Assembly: GCA_964497185.1 (NCBI GenBank)
Contig: CAZCBX010000013.1
Location: forward strand, 1-64,000
Source of the DNA: CAZCBX01 sp964497185
Lineage (GTDB): Bacteria; Bdellovibrionota_G; JALEGL01; JAGRMV01
Length of the DNA stretch: 64,000 nt
Direction: 5' to 3'
Shown here: piece after piece, positions 26,396 to 35,391 of the stretch
How the letters are laid out: each line of letters starts with the position of its first letter
Numbering within the stretch: position 1 is the stretch's first letter
Translations under genes and position numbers: made by a program
Notes under the pieces: generated by a model
What the model saw: the letters and a program-made list of their open reading frames with translations, nothing else
The model's database searches: none
Told to the model about the DNA's origin: nothing

Positions 26396-26500
26396 ATTTT
26401 TTTAACCTTGTCGGAAACCTATGTCGCACAGGCATCGTAGCGATGCCTGGCTGACATGGTTCGGATCATTACCCCCGTAGATCCGATGCGAGGAAAATGG
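26396..26500 (-). other. Structured spacer between the two microprotein genes
   Basis: The 100 bases after copy B contain nested or adjacent inverted repeats: TCGGATC/GATCCGA around a CCCCC-containing loop (26461-26486), CAGGCATCG-TAG-CGATGCCTG (26429-26449, extended by ATGTC/GACAT flanks), and TGCGACAT/ATGTCGCA further down. On the minus strand no T tract follows, so this is not a plain intrinsic terminator. It could be a stable mRNA 3' end, an attenuator or a small RNA. Confidence 0.55.
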
Positions 26501-26605
26501 TTATAAACTAATGATCATCCAACCCATCATGGCAATGTGGGCAACGGCGGCCATCATGCCGCCCAAATAGCAGATGGTTGCTTTGGCTTCTGGTTTAATT
26601 TTCAT
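26501..26605 (-). CDS. 34-residue membrane microprotein, copy B
   Basis: The frame MKIKPEAKATICYLGGMM...GWMIISL ends with TAA. A strong ribosome binding site (AAAGGGAG) lies about 8 bases before ATG 26605. It has the same length as copy A and the same framework: A9, I11, Y13, GGM at 15-17, H23, A25, MGWMI at 27-31 and the end SL. The N-terminal eight residues differ freely, as expected for a single-helix membrane protein. It is preceded by a sigma-54-like promoter at 26650-26666 and followed by the structured spacer and copy A. It is too small for normal gene callers. I recognise no family. Confidence 0.78.
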   Translation of the reverse strand: MKIKPEAKATICYLGGMMAAVAHIAMMGWMIISL

Positions 26606-26649
26606 GGTTGTTCTCCCTTTTTTTTTACGTCTAACGCTAAGCCCTCATA

Positions 26650-26666
26650 TACAAAAGCCATGCCAA
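26650..26666 (-). promoter_or_regulatory. Sigma-54-like promoter of microprotein B
   Basis: On the minus strand TTGGCATGGCTTTTGTA matches the sigma-54 consensus TTGGCACG-N4-TTGCA with two changes. GG and GT are 10 bases apart, exactly as upstream of copy A. Transcription would begin near 26640, about 35 bases before the ATG. Confidence 0.5.
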
Positions 26667-26776
26667 ATTGCATATCCTATCATTTCAAGCACTTAGGCAA
26701 AATAGGGGTAAATAAAGTTGCGCCAATTTTGGGCTAGGTTTGTGACATGGACGCCACTGCCTCATTGATCAGAAGC

Positions 26777-28939
26777 TTACTGCGTATTGCAGGAAATGTC
26801 GGCATTTTCAAAATTGTAGATGCATTTGGTGGTTTTTTTCGTTTTCACGACAATGTTGGCTTTAAAAGGTTTGAGTTTCATGGACTCGTTTCGCAGCTCA
26901 AGGGTATAGGTTCCCGATTCAAGCTTGTGGCCAATCAGTGGGGTTTCACCAATGTTTTCTCCATCCACAAACACATAAGACCATGGTTTGGAGATCACGC
27001 TGACCATACCATTACCGATGACTTTGCTTTTTTCATCCCCCAATTTGGGCGGGCTTAGGTTGCGTTTTGTGGTGGGTTTCGCAGTGGGTGCTGGCTGAGG
27101 AAGCTTGCTTAAAAACACTTTTTTATCAATGCGCGCTTGATTGAGAATTTCCACCGAGCTATTTTTGGGCTTAAACCCCTCTTTTTCAAATCGAAGCTGG
27201 TAGGTTTTACCCAGTTCAAGGGCCAGCATGGCGGGTGTTTTTTCCGATAACAAAACGTCATCCAAATAAATGGTGGCGTCGGTGGGCTCAGACTGCAAGT
27301 ATACTTGAGACGCTTTTAAATCTTCTTTGTCTTTTTCTAAAAACAATCTTAGGGTGCGGCGAAAGTTTTCTTTGGTAATTTCTTTGCGCACTGGCTGGTA
27401 GCCCTCTTTATCGACTTTGATCAAAACCGGCTCACTCATATTGATTTGCGTTTGCAAGGGGGTGGTTTGTGCAATCAATTCATCGTTGACCCAAACCCTC
27501 GCCTCTGCTGGATCCGATTCGATGCGCAGGATGCGTGTGGGATCTTTCATCACCTGCATGCCGCCTTTGAGCTGTGTGGGATGGGTATCGATGGGGCGAC
27601 GATCCATCAGCAAATACAAACCAAAACTGATTAAAATGATGCCAGGCAAAAGCACCACCCAGTGTTTGGGTTTGCGCCAAAAGGTGTGAAAGGTCATGGT
27701 GTCTTCGGAAATATCACCTCTCAATTTTAACTTTTTTTGAAGGCTCTCCCATGCGGAAGGGTCCACTTCCGTGGGCTCAAATAATGGTTTGGAGCCGGTT
27801 TCATCGGATGCGGAGAGTCCCTTTTTATTGCCCACTGTGGTTTCTGCACGGGACAGTTCATACATCGGATTGGCTGCAAAGGTGTGAGAGTTTTCATAAT
27901 AAAGCGCCATGGGCTCACCAGGCTCTTGCGCCAAAAATGCTTCATGTTCGATGCGCAGAGGCTCACGCTGGGCTTCCAAGGTTTGTATTTCTTGTTCATG
28001 AAAGCGTTTGATAAAGCCCATCACATCCACATGCGATACGCGCGTGGGGCGACCTTTGGGTGCTTGGCGCACCAAGTATTCATTGAGTTCATCGACCAGG
28101 TGCTGCGCATCTTGATAGCGCTGGTCACGATCATAGGCGAGCATTTTCATCACGATGTGCTCGAGTGCAGGTGGAATGTCTTTTCGAAACTTGCTGGGTG
28201 GTGGCACTTTGCCCTCACGCACAAGCTTTATGGCTTCGGGAATGGCCGAAGCTGAAAAAAGACGATGCGCTGTAAGCATCTCATAAAAAATAATGCCCAA
28301 AGAATAAATATCACTGCGCTGGTCTATTTTAATGTCAGACCGTGTTTGCTCGGGCGACATGTAGCCAATTTTGCCCCGAATGATGCCCACTTGAGTTTTG
28401 TGGCTTTGGCTTTGGGCTTTGGAAATACCAAAATCAGCCAGCTTGATGTCACCAAAGTAAGACAGCAAAATATTCGCAGGGCTCACATCGCGATGCACCA
28501 GCTTCATGGGGCGCCCTTTTTTATCTTTGCGTCGATGCGCATAGGCCAAGCCATTGGCGATTTCTCGGATCATGTGTGTGGCCAGGTCAATGGTGAAGAT
28601 GGCATTTCTTTGCCACACTTTTTTCATAAGGCCCTTGAGTGTGGTGCCCTCCACATATTCCATGGCGATGTAAAACTGCTCTTGAATTTGCCCAAATTCC
28701 ACCATCGATACAATGTTGGGATGGTTGAGCTTGACCATCAATTTGGCTTCATCTTGCAACAAGGAGATGAATTCTTTGTCCTCGGTAAATTGGGGCAGAA
28801 TCCGCTTAATGGCAAAATATTGAGACTGGCCATCGGTCATTTGAGCCATGGCCTTGTAGATAACGGCCATCCCACCCGATGCAATTTGATCGGTCAAGAT
28901 GTAATTGCCGAATCTCTCAATGGAAAAATGGGGATTCAT
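26777..28939 (-). CDS. Membrane Ser/Thr protein kinase with PEGA repeats
   Basis: The 720-residue protein has an N-terminal Hanks-type kinase domain (about 10-280). It contains the glycine loop IASGGMAVIYKA, ATP-binding lysine K45, HRDVSPANILL (149-151 HRD), DFG 169-171 and MSPEQ, so it should be catalytically active. A juxtamembrane region leads to one helix (WVVLLPGIILISFGLYLL). Three PEGA-type beta domains lie outside the membrane, recognised from ESDPAEARVWVNDE, SEPTDATIYLDDV and SKPWSYVFVDGENIGETP. Such kinases are typical of myxobacteria and relatives and may sense envelope state. Partner unknown. Confidence 0.9.
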   Translation of the reverse strand: MNPHFSIERFGNYILTDQIASGGMAVIYKAMAQMTDGQSQYFAIKRILPQFTEDKEFISLLQDEAKLMVKLNHPNIVSMVEFGQIQEQFYIAMEYVEGTTLKGLMKKVWQRNAIFTIDLATHMIREIANGLAYAHRRKDKKGRPMKLVHRDVSPANILLSYFGDIKLADFGISKAQSQSHKTQVGIIRGKIGYMSPEQTRSDIKIDQRSDIYSLGIIFYEMLTAHRLFSASAIPEAIKLVREGKVPPPSKFRKDIPPALEHIVMKMLAYDRDQRYQDAQHLVDELNEYLVRQAPKGRPTRVSHVDVMGFIKRFHEQEIQTLEAQREPLRIEHEAFLAQEPGEPMALYYENSHTFAANPMYELSRAETTVGNKKGLSASDETGSKPLFEPTEVDPSAWESLQKKLKLRGDISEDTMTFHTFWRKPKHWVVLLPGIILISFGLYLLMDRRPIDTHPTQLKGGMQVMKDPTRILRIESDPAEARVWVNDELIAQTTPLQTQINMSEPVLIKVDKEGYQPVRKEITKENFRRTLRLFLEKDKEDLKASQVYLQSEPTDATIYLDDVLLSEKTPAMLALELGKTYQLRFEKEGFKPKNSSVEILNQARIDKKVFLSKLPQPAPTAKPTTKRNLSPPKLGDEKSKVIGNGMVSVISKPWSYVFVDGENIGETPLIGHKLESGTYTLELRNESMKLKPFKANIVVKTKKTTKCIYNFENADISCNTQ

Positions 28940-28987
28940 TGCTGCCCATCATTATACGCACCCATCGGCGATGCGCCAACCTTTGGT

Positions 28988-29776
28988 CTAAAAAAGCGCT
29001 TGCAGCGCATCGATGGCCACCTTGGCACGGGGACCAGACCAGAAAAGATTTTCACCATGGAATAGATGCACGGTTGTATGTTGACCGGCTTGTTGAAGGT
29101 TTTGTTGCCATTGTGCCTGATGCTCAGAAGTAAAAGCATACGGTTCACTGGGCAACAGCAGCACATCCATGGGGGTTTCCAGCAGCTGGGCTTGGGTATA
29201 AGTGGGATATCGGGGTGCGGGGATGGCATTGGACCAGCCGGCAGCTTGCATCAAATGGTGGGTATAAGTTTCATGTCCCACCGCCATCCACGGCTCTTGC
29301 CATATCAGTATCCCCATGGTGCCACGTGGCTTGGGATCAGACGACGCTTCAACCAACTGCGCAAACTCATTTAAATCTGCATCGGCTTGCGTGCAGTCTG
29401 TGGCGCATAGCTGTCGAAGCTCTTGCAAGTAGTGTAGCGTGCTGGGCATATCCTCGGGATACGTAATCCACACCGGGATGTTCATGTGTTGGAGCGCCTG
29501 AATGTCGGCTTTTTGATTTTCTTCTAGGTTGGCAATCACCAGATCGGGCTTGAGTGCGGCGATGCGTTTAAGGTTGGGGGTTTTGGTTCCTCCCACGCGT
29601 TGAATATCCGCCACTTTCGCCTGGGGCTCAATGCAAAACGAAGATCGACCCACGGGCATCACACCCCATTGAATTAATGTCTCTGTCACGCTAGGCACCA
29701 GTGATACCACACGCGAGGGACGCTGACTTATCTCAAGCGGGCTCACGCCCCATGCCTGGTGAAAGGTCAAAGGCAT
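28988..29776 (-). CDS. Helical-backbone metal receptor (BtuF/FepB-like, apparently cytoplasmic)
   Basis: The 262-residue protein has the fold signature of class III substrate-binding proteins: RVVSLVPSVTETLIQWG, VGRSSFCIEP, VGGTKTPNLKRIAALKPDLVIANLEEN. These proteins normally bind cobalamin or ferric siderophores for an ABC importer. There is no signal peptide or lipobox at the start and no permease or ATPase beside it, so it may be a cytoplasmic corrinoid- or metal-binding protein. It sits 7 bases after the PocR-NtrC activator gene and is probably cotranscribed with it. That fits a cobalamin or metal link, since PocR domains can sense small ligands. Confidence 0.75.
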   Translation of the reverse strand: MPLTFHQAWGVSPLEISQRPSRVVSLVPSVTETLIQWGVMPVGRSSFCIEPQAKVADIQRVGGTKTPNLKRIAALKPDLVIANLEENQKADIQALQHMNIPVWITYPEDMPSTLHYLQELRQLCATDCTQADADLNEFAQLVEASSDPKPRGTMGILIWQEPWMAVGHETYTHHLMQAAGWSNAIPAPRYPTYTQAQLLETPMDVLLLPSEPYAFTSEHQAQWQQNLQQAGQHTTVHLFHGENLFWSGPRAKVAIDALQALF

Positions 29777-29783
29777 GCAGTGT

Positions 29784-31391
29784 CTAGCGGCGTCGGTCCA
29801 AACGGTATTTAGAAATTTTCTTATTCAAGCCTTGGCGGGTGATGCCACACAGTCGGGCCACCTTGGTTTTGTTCCATTTGTGTTTTTGCAAGTACTTGGA
29901 TAAAAGCCCCTTTTCGAATTCGTCCACCAGTCTTTTGATGAAGCCCTCTTCTTCTTCATCCGCCACGGTGACATTTTCAGGATACGTTTCATAAAAGAAC
30001 TTTTTGGATAAATCTTTCGAGCGAATCAAAGATTCGTCGGTGTTTAAAGCCACAATGCGTTCAATTTCATTGCGCAGCTCACGAACGTTGCCCGGCCAAA
30101 AATACTCTGAAAACACTTTCATGGATTCGCCTGAAATATTGATGTTGGTTTTGCTGGTTTTTTCACCAAATTCTTTGAGAAAGTGTTGAACCAACAACGG
30201 GATGTCCTCAACGCGCTCGCGCAGTGGTGGCAAGGTTAATTCAACCACGGCCAAACGGTAATACAAATCCTCGCGGAATTTACCCAGCTCAATAAACTTG
30301 CGAAGGTTTCGATGGGTGGCCGATACCACACGCACATCCACTTGTCGCATTTGGGTATCACCCACACGCATAAAGGTGCCCTCTTGGATTAAGCGCAAAA
30401 TCTTGACCTGAAGCGACAGCGACATTTCGCCCACCTCATCCAAAAACACGGTGCCCTGATCGGCGACTTCAAAAAGCCCTTTTTTATCTGCAATGGCACC
30501 CGTGAAAGCGCCTTTTTTATAACCAAACAGCTCTGCTTCGAGCAGTGTTTCGGTCAGCGCGGCACAGTTGATGGTAACAAACGGTTTGTCTTTACGGGAT
30601 GAATGCTGGTGAATTAAATTGGCGACCAGCTCTTTGCCCGTGCCGGACTCGCCATAGATGATCACTGAACTGTCCGACTTACCAATGAGTTCAATCTGAT
30701 CCATGATGTCTTTGATTTCTTGGCTTTGTGAAATCAGACCATTGAAATTGTTTTTGGACGTTAACAAAGCATTGGGGACATCTCGGGAGATTTCTTCCAA
30801 GTACTGGCCAATTTCTTCGCATAAAATTTTCAGCAAGTTTTTAATAACGGCCACTTTTTCGCTTGAAAAAACCGGTATCTCTCGAATATTCTTGTCCAGC
30901 GATGCATCGTCGAGGCCATACTGAACGTAAGACTCTTTGATTTTTTCAAATGTTAAATCATCGAGTTTTCCATAAATAAAATGACCCAGCCGCAACACAC
31001 CCACGTTTTCCCCATCCACAAGAATGGACCCCGATAAATGCGATAGCCCAAATGGATCTTGGGTTTTGACCACGTCGCCTTCATTTTTAATGGCTTCATC
31101 GATGGCGTGCGTGCATCCTTCATTGTACCGATCATAGACTTCAGGGTATTTGGCCATGGTGTCTGAGAGGTGAAAGGTTTGAAAACTCCAGAAAGGCAGC
31201 TCGGAAACTTTGAGCATTTTACGCGTCCCGTAACCGAGGTATTTCTTGCGCGCATCTTTTCGTCGATTGGCCGGTGTCAAATAAACGCCGGGGGCTTCCA
31301 GATTTTCCAAGGCGTCTTGGACTTTCATGGTTACCCGTAACCGTTTTATTTGTTCCCAATCGATATTTTCTAAGTTGTTGTTTTGACTCAA
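29784..31391 (-). CDS. Sigma-54-dependent activator with PocR-like sensory domain
   Basis: The 535-residue protein has an N-terminal sensor (about 1-200). It contains YNEGCTHAIDEAIKNEGDVVKTQDPFGLSHLSGSILVDGENVGVLRLGHF, written here only to point to residues about 87-135, and resembles PocR ligand-binding domains. A central AAA+ domain has GESGTGKE (Walker A), GAFTGA (sigma-54 contact loop) and FLDEVGEMSL (Walker B). The C-terminal Fis-type helix-turn-helix is at KHKWNKTKVARLCGITRQGLNKKI. It should open sigma-54 promoters, and the two sigma-54-like sites at 26.3 and 26.7 kb are the best local candidates. It is divergent from the RND pump gene. Confidence 0.92.
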   Translation of the reverse strand: MSQNNNLENIDWEQIKRLRVTMKVQDALENLEAPGVYLTPANRRKDARKKYLGYGTRKMLKVSELPFWSFQTFHLSDTMAKYPEVYDRYNEGCTHAIDEAIKNEGDVVKTQDPFGLSHLSGSILVDGENVGVLRLGHFIYGKLDDLTFEKIKESYVQYGLDDASLDKNIREIPVFSSEKVAVIKNLLKILCEEIGQYLEEISRDVPNALLTSKNNFNGLISQSQEIKDIMDQIELIGKSDSSVIIYGESGTGKELVANLIHQHSSRKDKPFVTINCAALTETLLEAELFGYKKGAFTGAIADKKGLFEVADQGTVFLDEVGEMSLSLQVKILRLIQEGTFMRVGDTQMRQVDVRVVSATHRNLRKFIELGKFREDLYYRLAVVELTLPPLRERVEDIPLLVQHFLKEFGEKTSKTNINISGESMKVFSEYFWPGNVRELRNEIERIVALNTDESLIRSKDLSKKFFYETYPENVTVADEEEEGFIKRLVDEFEKGLLSKYLQKHKWNKTKVARLCGITRQGLNKKISKYRLDRRR

Positions 31392-31604
31392 AGTTACTTC
31401 CTTTTGATTGAATTCAGCTGTCTTATTTCTACCAAATATGCATTGAATGAAAAGGAAAAAAAGTTTCCAATTGGCTTTTTTTTGTAAGATTTAAAAAAAA
31501 TGCAACGCCATCCGAGCCACCCCACGGCAAACTTGGCTTGGCTTTTTTTACAGAACCAACCAGATTCTTTTACGCCAGAAGCTTGATAGGGTACATAAGG
31601 CCCC

Positions 31605-34049
31605 ATGCGCATTCAATCCCTGGTTCAAGATGGTCTTAAACGCTTGTATCAACATCCACTTCTCACATTAGGGGTGATTGGTTTTATCACAGCTGTCAGC
31701 TTCTACATATGCACAGATTTAGAACTTAAAAGTGATTTCAAACGGCTACTGCCCCCCAACAAACCCAGTGTGGTGGCACTCAACCGTATTGAAAAACTGG
31801 TCGGAGGGGTTGGCACGCATAAAATTACCATTGAAACCCAGGATCCCGATGCGGCCATCGAATTCATTGACGATTTGGTCGTAAAACTCAAAGAACTCGA
31901 TGAGCGCTTTGTCCGCTTTGTGGACTATCGCACTCAGGACGTCAAAGACTATTATACAAAGCATAAATTTTTGTATGTGGATGACCAAGACCTCGAAACG
32001 ATTGAACAGCGCTTGGCTAAAAAAATTGAATATGAAAAATTAAAAGCCAATCCATTTTTTTTCGACCTTGAAGACAAACCTGTCGAATTTTCCATTGCGG
32101 ACATCGAGGAAAAATACAAAGGGCAAACCAGCGAACAAGAAAAATATTATCGTGGCTATTTGTTTTCAGCCGATCGCTCCGTCGCAGTTGTATTGGTTCA
32201 ACCCTCTGGCACATCCACCGGCACAGGCTTTTCCAAACAGCTCACTCAAAAAATTGCTTCCGTGGTGGATGAGCTTAACCCGCAATCCTACCACCCCAGC
32301 ATTCAAGTTACATATGGAGGAAAGTTTTTAAAAGTCCTAAAACAATATGATCAGCTTATTAGTGACATGATCAGCACCTTGGGTATTTGCTTGCTATTGG
32401 TCGCCCTGGTTATTTATTTATACTTTCTACGCCTTCGCATCATTGCGCTGCTGGCAGTAACTTTGGCCATTGGTGGGGCATGGACGTTTGCGCTGGCAGA
32501 GCTTTTCATCGGTTCTTTAAATTCTCAAACCGCCTTTTTGGGCAGCATCATCATTGGCAACGGGGTCAACAGTGGTATTTTCTTTCTTGCGCGGTACATG
32601 CAAGAAAGAAAAACTCAAAACTCCATCCTGGCCTGCGTGGAAACCGCTTGCAATGCCACGTATTTTCCCACCTTCACTGCGGCCCTGACCACCAGCGTTG
32701 CTTTTTTTGCGTTGAGAAGTTCTGAAATTTTGGGCATGAGTGAGTTTGGACTCATCGGTGGCGTAGGCATGCTCTTATGTTGGTTGGCTACCTTTACTTT
32801 TTTACCCGCTTTCATTGTTTTAACCGAACGCGTTTGGCCCATGCACAAGCAAGCCAAAAAAATTCCTTCGGGTTGGGCCAAGCCTTTCCAGTTGCTCGCC
32901 AACGGCATTGGGCAACGACCTGGCGTGATTGCCGGGGCTTCCTTGCTTTTTTTGGCCGTATGCATTGTGGCCATGATTCAATTTTTACCGCATTCACTTG
33001 AATACAATTTTTCAAATTTAAAAAACAAATATGAAGCCAATCCTGCTGAGAAAAATCTCTCCGACAAAACCAAAAGCATTTTTGGCAAAAGCCTCACGCC
33101 CTCCATTATTTTATTGGACCGCGCTGACCAAGCGGCAGGGGTATGTAAAATTGTCATGAGTCAAGAAAAGGACATGCCTTTGGTCGACCAAACCATAGAG
33201 CAGTGCAAAACCCTTCAAGATTTTTTACCCAAAAACCAAAATGACAAATTGGCAACCTTGGCACGCATTCGAAAACTTTTGGAAGATGATGCCGTACAGC
33301 CTTTTTATAAAAAACACCAACAAGACATTGATGACATTCGAGCCACCAAAAATTTATCAGAGATAACCATGCAAGATTTGCCCCAAACCCTTCAGCGCAA
33401 ATACCAAGAAAAAGACGGTCAGCTTGGCCGCATCGTGTTTATTTATCCGCGGGAGGATGCCAATTTAAATCAAGGAGCCGTGCTAAAACAATACACGCAG
33501 GCACTGACAAACATTGAGCTTGAGGATGGATCCAAAGTTAGCTTATCGGGTGATTATCCAATTTATGCAGATTTGCTCGACGCCATTGAAAACGATGGCC
33601 CTAAAATTTCATTGTACTCCTTTTTGGCCGTCAGTTTGCTCATCATCTTATACCTACGCAACTTATCTGCCATTGGTTTTGTGTTGGGCAGTTTGTGTAC
33701 CGCCACGGTTTTATTGCTTGGCATTCAATCGCTGTTTTCGATCAAACTTAACTTTTTTAACTACATCGCCCTACCCGTCACCTTTGGTATAGGCGTCGAT
33801 TATGCTGTCAATCTGTACGCGCGGTATAAAGAAGAAGGTCGCGGCAAAATGCTGGTCGCCATTGAGGCCATGGGGGGCGCCATTGCGCTTTGCTCCAGCA
33901 CCACCATCATCGGATACCTCTCATTAACCCAAGGCATCAACCAAGCTTTGGTGTCCTTTGGTTGGCTGGCGTTTATTGGCGAAATTTCTTGTTTGTTGGC
34001 GGGTTTGGTCATTGTCCCCACCTGGTTCTACCTACGAGACAGACCCTAA
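31605..34049 (+). CDS. RND family transporter, HAE3/MMPL type
   Basis: The 814-residue protein has the duplicated RND layout: helix 1, a large extracytoplasmic loop, five helices, then the same again. Conserved segments include LLLVALVIYLYFLRLRIIALL, GNGVNSGIFFLARYMQER, and in the second half PVTFGIGVDYAVNLYARYKEEG. HAE3 relatives export lipids or hydrophobic compounds, or transport hopanoid-like substrates. No membrane-fusion or outer-membrane partner is encoded next to it. Its stop overlaps the stop of the convergent transglycosylase gene by two bases. Confidence 0.85.
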   Translation: MRIQSLVQDGLKRLYQHPLLTLGVIGFITAVSFYICTDLELKSDFKRLLPPNKPSVVALNRIEKLVGGVGTHKITIETQDPDAAIEFIDDLVVKLKELDERFVRFVDYRTQDVKDYYTKHKFLYVDDQDLETIEQRLAKKIEYEKLKANPFFFDLEDKPVEFSIADIEEKYKGQTSEQEKYYRGYLFSADRSVAVVLVQPSGTSTGTGFSKQLTQKIASVVDELNPQSYHPSIQVTYGGKFLKVLKQYDQLISDMISTLGICLLLVALVIYLYFLRLRIIALLAVTLAIGGAWTFALAELFIGSLNSQTAFLGSIIIGNGVNSGIFFLARYMQERKTQNSILACVETACNATYFPTFTAALTTSVAFFALRSSEILGMSEFGLIGGVGMLLCWLATFTFLPAFIVLTERVWPMHKQAKKIPSGWAKPFQLLANGIGQRPGVIAGASLLFLAVCIVAMIQFLPHSLEYNFSNLKNKYEANPAEKNLSDKTKSIFGKSLTPSIILLDRADQAAGVCKIVMSQEKDMPLVDQTIEQCKTLQDFLPKNQNDKLATLARIRKLLEDDAVQPFYKKHQQDIDDIRATKNLSEITMQDLPQTLQRKYQEKDGQLGRIVFIYPREDANLNQGAVLKQYTQALTNIELEDGSKVSLSGDYPIYADLLDAIENDGPKISLYSFLAVSLLIILYLRNLSAIGFVLGSLCTATVLLLGIQSLFSIKLNFFNYIALPVTFGIGVDYAVNLYARYKEEGRGKMLVAIEAMGGAIALCSSTTIIGYLSLTQGINQALVSFGWLAFIGEISCLLAGLVIVPTWFYLRDRP

Positions 34050-35002
34050 CGCTGTGAGAGCAGTTTTTGGTTTTTCAGAGGAAAATTCTTACAAAAATGG
34101 GGATGCTTTTTTCGCATCACATGTGCCTGATGGGTGATGGTATCGCGATACCATTTTGGCGCATTGTACGCTTCCAATGCGCGGTCTCGGTTTTTGGCAA
34201 AACCTTTATCGCGAAGATAAAGGGAAGTCAGCATGAATGAATCGGGCCATTGCCAAAAATCCAGCGTTTTTTGCTCCTCAAAATAAGGCAAGGCTGTGTT
34301 GGGCATAAACTGGCTATAACCAATGGCACCAGCCCAAGAACTCTTCATCGTAAGTACCTTTTCATCCGACCAGTTTTGTAAATTGGCAATGGTCAGGTAA
34401 GCCACCAGATGCTTGGTCCAATCTCCAGCAATCCACTTGGCACGTTTTTGCCAATCGTAGGTGGACCATTTTTTGGGATTGGCTTTGTATTTATCGTATG
34501 ACTTGAGCTTGGGCATGAGCGTTTTGATCACGTCGTCGGCAAACTCATCTTCAGAAAGCACCGCCAAACTAACAATTGAATTGAGTGCTTTAAACCACGG
34601 AATGTCGTCGCTGCCAAACAGAGTCTCCATGTATAGCAACGAGGTCACCACCATGGGATCCACATTGGTTTGGTCATAGGTTTTGCATAGATCTTGTTCA
34701 TGTTCATCGACAAATGCGCCCACTTTTTTGAGGGTTTCTTTGGTCATGTACTCTTGAAGACGGTTGGTGCTTGGGGCTGACCACAAGATATTGGTGTATT
34801 TGTAACGAATGGCGGTGGGGTTCAGCTGTGCTTTTTGAATGAGGGCAATGTGTTCGGGCTTGCAAGCCGGACATTGAAACTTTTGAATCAACGCGGCTTT
34901 GGCTTTTTCCCATTTGGTTTCATCAAATTTGTATTCTTGATCGTCGGCCTGAGCAGCGACCGCAAAAAAAACGATGGCCAGTATGGCAATAAGCTTATTC
35001 AT
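34046..35002 (-). CDS. MltB-like lytic transglycosylase
   Basis: The 318-residue exported protein has a signal peptide (LIAILAIVFFAVAAQA) and a soluble lytic transglycosylase fold of the MltB/SltB type. The catalytic glutamate is in LLYMETLFGSDD, and GAIGYSQFMPN is the substrate-groove signature. It would cleave glycan strands of peptidoglycan to 1,6-anhydro ends. A CPAC pair at residues 44-47 may be redox-active or bind metal, which is unusual for the family. ATG 35002 is preferred over an earlier frame start because it gives the signal peptide. It overlaps the upstream DUF309-like gene. Confidence 0.83.
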   Translation of the reverse strand: MNKLIAILAIVFFAVAAQADDQEYKFDETKWEKAKAALIQKFQCPACKPEHIALIQKAQLNPTAIRYKYTNILWSAPSTNRLQEYMTKETLKKVGAFVDEHEQDLCKTYDQTNVDPMVVTSLLYMETLFGSDDIPWFKALNSIVSLAVLSEDEFADDVIKTLMPKLKSYDKYKANPKKWSTYDWQKRAKWIAGDWTKHLVAYLTIANLQNWSDEKVLTMKSSWAGAIGYSQFMPNTALPYFEEQKTLDFWQWPDSFMLTSLYLRDKGFAKNRDRALEAYNAPKWYRDTITHQAHVMRKKHPHFCKNFPLKNQKLLSQR

Positions 35003-35360
35003 GGTCGGTAAACTCAATGGAGGGCACGCGCTGCATGTTTTCAAGGTCACTCATATCTTCGTCTGTTTCTTCATAAAAGCGATCCATATCGGATAAAAGT
35101 TTGGCCAAATTCAACCCATCTTTCTGATCGCCAAAAGGCAAAAGCATGGCTTTGGCTTTTTCATAAATTTTTGCACCGCCGCGTGCGTTGTCATTGGTGG
35201 CATGGTAAAGAGAGACCGCACATTGGATCAGTCCCCCATAAAAATCTTTTTGCTGACTTTCGTCTTTGACCCATATTTCGTCCAATGTTGACTGAGCCGA
35301 CATATACTTGGCGGTATTGAAGTATTCAATAAACAACAAATATCGATCGGGATACGGCAT
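34995..35360 (-). CDS. DUF309-like small helical protein
   Basis: A 121-residue, probably all-helical protein. FIEYFNTAKYMSAQSTLDEIW and FYGGLIQCAVSLYHATNDNARGGAKIYEKAKAML match the pattern of DUF309 (two helices with an aromatic/Glu pair, then a GGLIQ...A..H segment). Biochemical role unknown. It overlaps the transglycosylase start by 8 bases, so the two are translationally coupled. It starts 31 bases after the HD-GYP regulator gene ends. Confidence 0.65.
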   Translation of the reverse strand: MPYPDRYLLFIEYFNTAKYMSAQSTLDEIWVKDESQQKDFYGGLIQCAVSLYHATNDNARGGAKIYEKAKAMLLPFGDQKDGLNLAKLLSDMDRFYEETDEDMSDLENMQRVPSIEFTDHE

Positions 35361-35391
35361 TCACACATTGTACGAGATAAAGCTCGAACGA

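Noticed and set aside
28265..29065. 266-codon frame antisense to the PEGA kinase
   Set aside because: It is a codon-bias shadow of the kinase; composition is odd and no domain is visible.
31461..31500. Sigma-54-like TTGGC...TTGTA between the activator and RND genes
   Set aside because: GG and GT are only 9 bases apart, and the spacing is created by a T run.
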